Assembly (NCBI GenBank): GCA_030619415.1
Contig: JAUXBM010000022.1
Span: forward strand, 1 to 11,411
Source of the DNA: Chlorobiota bacterium
GTDB taxonomy: Bacteria; Bacteroidota; Bacteroidia; Bacteroidales; F082
Length of the DNA stretch: 11,411 nt
Direction of reading: 5' to 3'
The position numbers and the translations under genes were made by a program. The notes beneath the pieces were generated by a model, which was not told the origin of the DNA, searched no databases, and was given only the letters and a program-made list of their open reading frames with translations. The stretch's first letter is position 1. Each line of letters begins with the position of its first letter. This document shows positions 1 through 5,493 of the stretch, piece by piece.

Positions 1-915
1 ATGACAAACCTTTCAAAAAAGGCGAGGGTTCTTTTGAACGAACATTACGAGTTTGGCCTGCAACCCCCTATCGATGTTCAAACCTCCTCAGACGGAACCA
101 AAAAATACTTGTTTAAAGTAGAAGGTGGCTATATTGAATCTGCTTTTATTCCAGAAGAGAAAAGGAAAACCTTGTGCGTTTCTTCGCAGGTTGGTTGCAA
201 AATGCGCTGCCTGTTCTGCATGACAGGAAAACAAGGGCTTCAGGGACAACTAACAGCAAACCAGATACTCAATCAGGTTCGTAGCATCGCGGAACACGAT
301 CAGCTCACCAACCTGGTTTATATGGGAATGGGTGAACCATTCGACAACCTGGAAGCTGTAATGCAAAGTCTCGAGGTACTCACATCCGACTGGGGTTACG
401 GCTGGAGTCCGAAACGCATCACGGTTTCTACGATTGGGATCGTTCCGGCAATGCGCCATTTCATTGAAAATTCAAATTGCCACCTGGCCGTTAGTTTGCA
501 CACACCTTTTGAAGCAGAACGCCGTTCGCTGATGCCTGTCAGCCAAAAATATTCCATCAAACAAATCATGGAAGAAATAAAGGGCCATGATTTTGGCCGG
601 CAGCGAAGAATTTCATTTGAGTACATCGTTTTCAAGGACATGAATGATACACCAAAACATGTGAATGAGCTGGCGCGTATATTAAATGGCATTCGCTGCC
701 GCATTAACCTCATTCGTTTTCACGAAATACCCAACACGCCATTGGAGGGTACTGATGAAAAACGTTTACTCGATTTCCAGGAAACATTAAAAGCAAAAGG
801 GCTCACCACCACAATCCGTGCATCACGTGGGCAGGATATTGATGCAGCCTGCGGGCTGTTATCGACACGTGAGTTAGGCAAAAAAGAAAATTTATCTGAT
901 TTAAAAACAGCATAA
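1..915 (+). CDS. rlmN: Dual-specificity 23S rRNA A2503 / tRNA A37 C2-methyltransferase RlmN, 5'-truncated by the window edge
   Basis: This radical SAM enzyme methylates C2 of A2503 in 23S rRNA, and of A37 in some tRNAs in characterised homologues. Counting from the ATG at base 1, the CxxxCxxC iron-sulfur cluster motif is C66, C70 and C73. The two further family cysteines are C59 (LCVSSQVGC) and C284 (AACGLL), matching E. coli C118 and C355. The SAM-binding MGMGEP motif is at 109-113. The visible 304 residues are shorter than the usual 345-385. The first residues, MTNLSKKAR, align with an internal segment of the family (FDEMTDINK in E. coli), so the ATG at base 1 is probably an internal methionine and roughly 50-80 N-terminal residues lie outside the window. 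The C-terminus is complete (TAA at 913-915). Function is confident; the true start is not visible. Confidence 0.95.
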   Translation: MTNLSKKARVLLNEHYEFGLQPPIDVQTSSDGTKKYLFKVEGGYIESAFIPEEKRKTLCVSSQVGCKMRCLFCMTGKQGLQGQLTANQILNQVRSIAEHDQLTNLVYMGMGEPFDNLEAVMQSLEVLTSDWGYGWSPKRITVSTIGIVPAMRHFIENSNCHLAVSLHTPFEAERRSLMPVSQKYSIKQIMEEIKGHDFGRQRRISFEYIVFKDMNDTPKHVNELARILNGIRCRINLIRFHEIPNTPLEGTDEKRLLDFQETLKAKGLTTTIRASRGQDIDAACGLLSTRELGKKENLSDLKTA

Positions 916-932
916 TAAATTCGATGTTTCAC

Positions 933-1018
933 GGAGTAATGGAGTGCTGGAGCGATGGAGTAGACAATAAAGAAATTTGAACAATACATTCCAATACTCC
1001 AATACTCCACCACTCCAT
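933..1018. repeat. Inverted repeat built of 8-bp GGAGT-type units
   Basis: Just after rlmN, four consecutive 8-bp units start with GGAG (933, 941, 949, 957). About 30 bases later the complementary units run from about 991 to 1018 (CCAATACT twice, then CCACCACT). The arms 939-962 and 995-1018 are complementary at 20 of 24 positions and enclose a 32-base spacer. The structure could fold in RNA. It is followed only by a short T-run (1020-1023), so it is at best a weak terminator. A dispersed intergenic repeat is equally plausible. Confidence 0.7.
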
Positions 1019-1077
1019 ATTTTGCCTTAATTTTATAGCCGGTCTTAATATTTAATTAATACTCAAAAAACCAAGCC

Positions 1078-2148
1078 ATGAAACTTAAAAAAGGCTTTGC
1101 AAGCGACAACTGGTCAGGGGTTTGTCCCGAAATCATGCAGGCATTGGAGGAAGTGAATCCAGCACACAATGAGGCATACGGAGAATTGAGTGATCCAATT
1201 ACTGAGGCTGCCCTTAATAAATTCAAGCAGCATTTTGGAGAAGATATCGCCGTGTTTTTTGTTTACAATGGCACAGCTGCCAATGTGCTTGGAATTGCCC
1301 ATTTGATGAAATCGTACCATGCTGTGGTTACAGTTGGAACTGCACACCTAAATGAAGACGAATGCGCTGCTCCTGAAAAGTTTATGGGTTCTAAAATTCT
1401 AAAGGTGGAGACTGAGGATGGGAAAATAAGGCCTGGTCACGTAAAGCCCTTCCTCAATAGTTTTGGATTTCAACACCATGCCCAACCCAAAGTAATTTCT
1501 ATTTCGCAGGTAACGGAGCTGGGTACTATTTATAGTGTGGACGAAATAAGAGCACTAGCAGATTTTTCCCACGAAAATGGCATGTACCTGCACATGGATG
1601 GTGCGAGAATTTCTAATGCTGTGGTTGCTTTGAATACTGATTTCCGAACCATTACTGTTGACGCCGGCGTGGATGTGTTGTCATTTGGCGGAACTAAAAA
1701 TGGGTTGATGTTTGGCGAGGTGGTCATTTTCTTTGGCAAAGACAAAGGCGTTGATTTCGAATACCTCCGAAAACAAGGCATGCAATTGCATTCCAAGATG
1801 CGCTACATCTCTGCTCAATTCAACCGTTACCTGAGCGGGGATCTTTGGAAAAAGAATGCACTACATGCCAACCTTATGGCAAAAAAGCTGGCTGTGTCCC
1901 TGTCACAATTTCCTCAATTCAGGATTACCCAGGAAGTCAGGGCCAATGGGGTATTTTGCACCATGCCTCCGGAAATTATCCCAACGCTTCAAAATGAATA
2001 TTTTTTTCACGTCTGGAACGAAAAACCCTCATTGGTCAGCAATGCCTTTGCAGACAATGTTAAAGAGGTGCGGTTAATGTGCTCGTGGGACACAACTATT
2101 GAAGATATTGAGGGATTTGTTTCCCTGATCAGGCAAAAACTGGGCTAG
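1078..2148 (+). CDS. ltaE: Low-specificity L-threonine aldolase family protein (PLP-dependent)
   Basis: This is a fold-type I PLP enzyme that by family cleaves L-threonine or L-allo-threonine to glycine and acetaldehyde in the cytoplasm. Visible motifs are the N-terminal FASDN segment (7-11), NEAYG near 31-35, a histidine at 90 in TAHLNEDE that fits the PLP-stacking residue, HMDGAR (172-177) with the PLP-binding aspartate D174, and SFGGTKNG with the Schiff-base lysine K207. At 356 residues it is close to the 333-350 of characterised enzymes. The ATG at 1078 puts FASDN at the expected distance; no Shine-Dalgarno sequence is seen, as is usual in Bacteroidota. It is separated from rlmN by 162 bases and appears monocistronic. 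Related beta-eliminating lyases share this fold, so exact stereospecificity cannot be read from the sequence. Confidence 0.9.
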   Translation: MKLKKGFASDNWSGVCPEIMQALEEVNPAHNEAYGELSDPITEAALNKFKQHFGEDIAVFFVYNGTAANVLGIAHLMKSYHAVVTVGTAHLNEDECAAPEKFMGSKILKVETEDGKIRPGHVKPFLNSFGFQHHAQPKVISISQVTELGTIYSVDEIRALADFSHENGMYLHMDGARISNAVVALNTDFRTITVDAGVDVLSFGGTKNGLMFGEVVIFFGKDKGVDFEYLRKQGMQLHSKMRYISAQFNRYLSGDLWKKNALHANLMAKKLAVSLSQFPQFRITQEVRANGVFCTMPPEIIPTLQNEYFFHVWNEKPSLVSNAFADNVKEVRLMCSWDTTIEDIEGFVSLIRQKLG

Positions 2149-2195
2149 TCCGGATTTGCAATCCTGACTCTTTAGTGTGTTGGATTTGTAATCCA
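2148..2195. repeat. Pair of REP-like palindromes (GGATTTGYAATCC)
   Basis: Two nearly identical 13-base palindromes lie 30 bases apart, starting at the ltaE stop codon. GGATT-TGC-AATCC is at 2152-2164, with flanking GTC/GAC (2148-2150 and 2166-2168) extending the stem past one mismatch. TGGATT-TGT-AATCCA is at 2181-2195. Paired short palindromes with a conserved core are typical of REP elements mobilised by RayT (IS200-like) transposases; no transposase is present here. An 11-base piece of the same core (GGATTTGCAAT) recurs at 3299-3309. Confidence 0.55.
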
Positions 2196-2309
2196 CAATG
2201 TCTTTTATCAGAGAATTCTTTCCCAAATGAAATACCCTTTGAACCCGGAATATGCTACAGAAAATCTATTATGAGCTACAATTACTGCAAAATATAACAC
2301 TCCGTTAGA

Positions 2310-2352
2310 TTTTGAAGCCTCACCATAGCGGTGCTAAGCTTTCGTTTCAAAA
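2310..2352. repeat. Imperfect palindrome / stem-loop upstream of nfo
   Basis: TTTTGA (2310-2315) pairs with TCAAAA (2347-2352), AGC (2316-2318) with GCT (2338-2340), and CACC (2321-2324) with GGTG (2330-2333), around a 5-base loop. The arms are interrupted by small bulges. It lies about 95 bases before the nfo ATG and about 160 bases after ltaE. No U-tract follows directly, so I call it a structured repeat or leader element and not a terminator. The rest of the 2149-2447 spacer shows no coding signal. Confidence 0.45.
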
Positions 2353-2447
2353 CCTTATATTTTATTGTACTTGTAACTCTCATTACGAAGTTCTATTACA
2401 TAATCCGGGTTGAAATAACAAATTAATTAGTTTTGAAAAAACAAAAA

Positions 2448-3293
2448 ATGAAATTTATAGGAGCGCATGTTAGTGCATCTGGAGGGGTTGAGAACGCACC
2501 CATCAATGCCAGTAAAATAGGGGCGAAAGCGTTTGCCTTGTTCACAAAAAATCAGAAGCAATGGTTTGCCAAACCCTTGTCAACAGAAAATATTGATGGT
2601 TTCAAAAGCAATTGTGAAAAACTTGGTTACGATCCAAAATATATCCTGCCCCACGACAGTTACCTGATCAACCTCGGTAACCCGGTTCCCGAAAACCTTG
2701 CCAAATCACGCAATGCTTTCCTCGACGAAATGCAACGATGCGAACAATTGGGCATTAAGCTGCTCAATTTTCATCCCGGTGCACATTTGAAACAAATTTC
2801 CGAGGAGGAGTGTATTGAAAGAATAGCTGAATCCATCAACATTACTTTAGACAAAACCAAAGGTGTGACAGCCGTCATCGAAAATACGGCCGGCCAGGGC
2901 AGTGCAATCGGCTATAAGTTTGAGCACCTGGCAGCCATTATTGAGATGGTTGAGGATAAAAGCCGGGTGGGTGTTTGCCTCGATACCTGTCATACTTTCA
3001 CCGCGGGATACGACATTAAATCAGAAGAAGGATACAAAAACACTTTTGAAGAATTTGAAAACATTGTTGGATTTCAGTACCTGAAAGGCCTCCACCTCAA
3101 CGATTCTAAAAAAGAACTGGCCTCCCGCGTCGACCGTCATGACAATATTGGTTTAGGCCTGCTTGGCGTTGAAGTATTTCGCCGAATCATGAATGACCCC
3201 CGTTTTGATGATATGCCAATCATTCTTGAAACGCCCAACAGTGATTTGTGGGAGGAGGAGATAGTGATGTTGTATGGTTTTAAATCGGATTAA
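2448..3293 (+). CDS. nfo: Endonuclease IV (AP endonuclease)
   Basis: This Zn-dependent AP endonuclease cleaves 5' to abasic sites and removes 3'-blocking groups in base-excision repair. From the ATG at 2448 the protein has 281 residues, and all nine metal ligands fall at exactly the E. coli Nfo numbers: H69, H109, E145, D179, H182, H216, D229, H231 and E261. The start [14 protein letters not shown] is the family N-terminus. An in-frame TTG at 2433 would add only a lysine-rich MKKQK and is rejected. A TAnnTTTG match overlaps that TTG (2428-2435), but its upstream TTG is only 15 bases away, so I do not claim a promoter. The last ~20 codons are duplicated in diverged form at 3917-3971 beyond the toxin-antitoxin pair, suggesting that the present 3' end may have been replaced. 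The enzyme itself looks intact and active. Confidence 0.97.
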   Translation: MKFIGAHVSASGGVENAPINASKIGAKAFALFTKNQKQWFAKPLSTENIDGFKSNCEKLGYDPKYILPHDSYLINLGNPVPENLAKSRNAFLDEMQRCEQLGIKLLNFHPGAHLKQISEEECIERIAESINITLDKTKGVTAVIENTAGQGSAIGYKFEHLAAIIEMVEDKSRVGVCLDTCHTFTAGYDIKSEEGYKNTFEEFENIVGFQYLKGLHLNDSKKELASRVDRHDNIGLGLLGVEVFRRIMNDPRFDDMPIILETPNSDLWEEEIVMLYGFKSD

Positions 3294-3308
3294 TATATGG
3301 ATTTGCAA

Positions 3309-3339
3309 TTTGAGGATTTTTTCAAAGTAATAGATTTTG
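3309..3339 (+). promoter_or_regulatory. Candidate Bacteroidota-type promoter for the toxin-antitoxin pair
   Basis: A TTTG (-33-like) at 3309-3312 is followed after 18 bases by TAGATTTTG (3331-3339), which fits the Bacteroidota -7 consensus TAnnTTTG with one mismatch or a one-base shift. Transcription would start near 3345, giving a short leader before the ATG at 3362. This is motif evidence only. Confidence 0.45.
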
Positions 3340-3361
3340 TAAATTCGTAAAAAAAATAGAA

Positions 3362-3598
3362 ATGACTACGCTGGAATTAAAAAACTTACTTGTTCAGAGG
3401 ATTTCGGAGATCAACGATGTGCAATTTCTCAAAGCTCTAAAAACAATTCTCGATTCAAAATCAGATTCAAATATACTAAGTCTTTCACCGGAAATTACCC
3501 ATGAAATAATAACTTCCAAAAAAGAAATTGAACAAGGATTGTTTGTAGAAAATGACTTCCTGGAAAAAGAGATCACAGAATGGCTAAACGAAAAATAA
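3362..3598 (+). CDS. Putative antitoxin of a RelE/ParE-type module
   Basis: This is a small, acidic, mostly helical protein of 78 residues, encoded directly before a RelE/ParE-like toxin and overlapping it by 19 bases, which is the classic type II antitoxin arrangement. The first half (LELKNLLVQRISEINDVQFL) looks like an amphipathic helix. The middle reads LSLSPEITHEIITSKKEIEQG, and the C-terminus (FLEKEITEWLNEK) could be the toxin-wrapping segment. I see no ribbon-helix-helix, HTH or AbrB motif, so how it would bind its operator is not evident. The ATG is preceded by an A-rich stretch and a candidate promoter. The antitoxin role is inferred from size, position and overlap; I do not recognise a named family with certainty. 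Confidence 0.75.
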   Translation: MTTLELKNLLVQRISEINDVQFLKALKTILDSKSDSNILSLSPEITHEIITSKKEIEQGLFVENDFLEKEITEWLNEK

Positions 3599-3879
3599 TC
3601 TGGTCACACCGGGCAAAGATCAAGCGCTATCAGATTCTCGAATTCTACATCAACCGAAATAAGAGTAAGCGTTATTCAATAAAACTTAACCGCAGAATTA
3701 ACAAAGAACTACGCCTGTTACAGAAATATCCGAAACTAGGAATCAAAACCGAAATCGAAAATGTCAGAGGATTGATCATTGAAGATTTTATTCTTTTTTA
3801 CGAAACTAAAAAAGAGCGGATTATCATTCACACCATTTGGGATGCAAGGCAAAATCCTGATGATTTGATTATAAAATAA
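3580..3879 (+). CDS. RelE/ParE-superfamily toxin
   Basis: This is a 99-residue, strongly basic protein with the RelE/ParE pattern. An N-terminal strand (KIIWSHRAK) is followed by two helices (residues about 12-48), then YPKLG (50-54), the strand pair around VRGLIIEDFILFYE (62-75), and a final IIIHTIWDARQNPDDL (81-96). The ending with W-x-x-R-x-x-P/D-x-L is typical of this superfamily. By family it is either an mRNA interferase (RelE-like) or a gyrase poison (ParE-like), and the sequence alone does not decide which. Its ATG lies inside the antitoxin gene, implying translational coupling. The pair is AT-rich compared with nfo and gatDE and sits between two nfo 3' ends, which suggests that it was acquired. 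Confidence 0.88.
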   Translation: MAKRKIIWSHRAKIKRYQILEFYINRNKSKRYSIKLNRRINKELRLLQKYPKLGIKTEIENVRGLIIEDFILFYETKKERIIIHTIWDARQNPDDLIIK

Positions 3880-3916
3880 GCAACTACTTCTACATCGCCA
3901 ACAAATACTTTTCCTC

Positions 3917-3971
3917 AAAACACCCAACGGTTGTTTGTAAGAGGAGGAAATTGAGTTGCTTTATGGCTTGA
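3917..3971 (+). pseudogene. Remnant of a second nfo 3' end
   Basis: Bases 3918-3971 align without gaps to the nfo 3' end at 3229-3282 with 40 of 54 identities. Read in the nfo frame, the remnant gives KTPNGCL-stop-EEEIELLYGL against [18 protein letters not shown]. The metal ligand Glu261 has become Lys (AAA, 3917-3919), and Trp268 has become a stop (TAA, 3938-3940). Several differences are synonymous (ACG/ACA, GAG/GAA, ATA/ATT, TTG/CTT, GGT/GGC), so the two ends diverged under coding selection before this one decayed. Weak similarity may reach back to about 3893 with an indel. Confidence 0.75.
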
Positions 3972-4032
3972 TTGTAAAGCATTGTTTCTGCGTGTGTTTA
4001 TTGATCCCAAAAAGTACAAACCGCAAAGAAGC

Positions 4033-5418
4033 TTATTTATAAACCCTTCTCACAAAATCATCTACGTCAGGCACCCCACCCTGGTAAACCAGGTAACCAT
4101 TGTAGGGTTCGCGAAGTGTTATCTCATCATTAACAGGCGTTAGCATCATTTCTTTCACTTTTTTAGGATCATCGGTCTGGCCTAAAATCCAGCTGAGTTT
4201 TACCCAGGCTACCTCAGGCAGCATATTTCCTGCCGGGATAATTCCTTTGGCCATCATATCCCGGCCGGTATCATATACAAACATGTGCACATATCCCCAG
4301 ATGGTTTGCAGTGTCATATACATATGCACCCCTTTTTCGTGTGCGCGTTCAATGGCAGGATAAAGTTCCTTGTTCACATGGCCAAGACCGGTACCCACGA
4401 AAATAACTCCTTTGTAACCTGCGTCAACAAGGGCGTCAAGCACATCCGGTTTCATGCCGGGGTAATAATACAGCATGGTTACATCATTGCTGAAATAGGG
4501 TAATATTTTCACGTTTTTATCGCTGCGCCGCTTGTTGTAATCCCCTTTTATTAACCTGATTTCATTCCGGTTGACACGTGCCAGTGGCGTGTCGCCGATC
4601 GTCCTGAAAGTAGAACGGTATGAAGAATGCATTTTGCGTACGCGGGTTCCTTTATGCAGTAATCCATATTCATCGGAGGTTGGGCCAAACATGCACACCA
4701 TTACTTCAGCAATATCTGAATGACCCGCAGCCCGCATGGCATGCATCAGGTTGAGGGCCGCATCTGAGCTTGGACGGTCAGAAGATCTTTGCGATCCCAC
4801 TAGGACAACCGGCACAGGCAGGTTCTGGCACATAAATGTCAGTGCGGCACCGGTATGATGGAGTGTATCGGTACCATGTCCCACAACAATTCCCTCCACG
4901 CCATTTTCAATTTCCTTACCAATCGCTTTGGCCAGTGAAACATATTGTTTGGGTCCCATGTTTTCACTGAACACAGCAAATACTTTTTCCGTTTCCAGGT
5001 TGCAGATATCGGCAAGTTCAGGAACGGCACCATACAATTCACCAGGTGAAAATGCCGGGATTACAGCACCGGTCCGGTAATCAAGGCGGGAGGCTATGGT
5101 TCCCCCGGTCCCAAAAAGTTTCACTTTTGGCAGACCGGGTGTCATGGGAAATTCTTTTTCAGGAATTTTATAATTGGCTTTTTTATAGCCTGTTTCCTTC
5201 ATTTTTGTGATGTTACGAACATCGATGCCAATGTTGTAGCCGGTGATGATCTTTACCACAATGTGCTTGTCATCATCATTTTCAGCCCTTGGCAAAACGG
5301 TACCTTCGAAAGTGCCCCTGGTAGTATCAACTTTGGTAGTTCCCCAAACCCGCACTTTATATTTTTTCAGCACTTCGAGTGCATCGCCTTTATAACCCTG
5401 AAAAATATCTTCTGTCAT
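4033..5418 (-). CDS. gatD: Glu-tRNA(Gln) amidotransferase subunit D (archaeal-type GatD)
   Basis: This is the glutaminase/asparaginase-type subunit that releases ammonia for conversion of Glu-tRNA(Gln) to Gln-tRNA(Gln) with GatE. The 461 residues include an N-terminal small beta-barrel domain (about 10-75, KVRVWGTTKVDTTRGTFEG...), absent from simple type I/II asparaginases but present in archaeal GatD. An L-asparaginase-like domain follows. Its catalytic residues are all visible: T107 in GTGGTIAS (103-110), T183 and D184 in HGTDT (181-185), and K262 in RVRKMHSS. The T107-T183 spacing of 76 equals that of the Methanothermobacter enzyme (T101/T177). The gene lies 75 bases downstream of gatE on the same strand. 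A stand-alone asparaginase is unlikely, given the N-terminal domain and the adjacent gatE. The subunit appears complete and active; its presence in a bacterium is unusual. Confidence 0.93.
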   Translation of the reverse strand: MTEDIFQGYKGDALEVLKKYKVRVWGTTKVDTTRGTFEGTVLPRAENDDDKHIVVKIITGYNIGIDVRNITKMKETGYKKANYKIPEKEFPMTPGLPKVKLFGTGGTIASRLDYRTGAVIPAFSPGELYGAVPELADICNLETEKVFAVFSENMGPKQYVSLAKAIGKEIENGVEGIVVGHGTDTLHHTGAALTFMCQNLPVPVVLVGSQRSSDRPSSDAALNLMHAMRAAGHSDIAEVMVCMFGPTSDEYGLLHKGTRVRKMHSSYRSTFRTIGDTPLARVNRNEIRLIKGDYNKRRSDKNVKILPYFSNDVTMLYYYPGMKPDVLDALVDAGYKGVIFVGTGLGHVNKELYPAIERAHEKGVHMYMTLQTIWGYVHMFVYDTGRDMMAKGIIPAGNMLPEVAWVKLSWILGQTDDPKKVKEMMLTPVNDEITLREPYNGYLVYQGGVPDVDDFVRRVYK

Positions 5419-5454
5419 TTTTTATGTTTTTCTCTGTTTTTCCCTACCTCAAAG

Positions 5455-5468
5455 CCCTCCGGGGAGGG
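5455..5468. repeat. GC-rich hairpin in the gatE-gatD spacer
   Basis: CCCTCC (5455-5460) and GGAGGG (5463-5468) form a tight perfect palindrome in an otherwise AT-rich 75-base spacer. On the plus strand it is followed by an ATTTTCGTTTTT tract, the shape of a terminator, but no plus-strand gene ends here. On the minus strand, the direction of gatE and gatD, no T-tract follows. It may be a dispersed repeat or may modulate gatD expression relative to gatE. Confidence 0.4.
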
Positions 5469-5493
5469 GAATTTTCGTTTTTCATTTCTTCAA

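Noticed and set aside
1..3. ATG at base 1 as the true rlmN start
   Set aside because: MTNLSKK aligns with an internal, conserved part of RlmN (FDEMT.. region) and the protein would lack its N-terminal domain; a cut by the window edge explains this better than a short form.
1021..1056. Promoter for ltaE
   Set aside because: TTTG at 1021-1024 is fine, but the -7 candidates (around 1046-1056) match only about half of the consensus.
2305..2352. Integron attC-like site (GTTAGAT fits GTTRRRY next to a stem-loop)
   Set aside because: No matching RYYYAAC partner box is found at the right distance on either strand, and there is no integrase or cassette array.
2433..2447. TTG start for nfo five codons upstream of the ATG
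   Set aside because: The family N-terminus begins at [13 protein letters not shown] (2448), all metal ligands then match E. coli numbering, and the TTG overlaps a possible -7 element.
4033..5418. Stand-alone L-asparaginase instead of GatD
   Set aside because: The N-terminal barrel domain, the length of 461 residues and the adjacent gatE all favour GatD.
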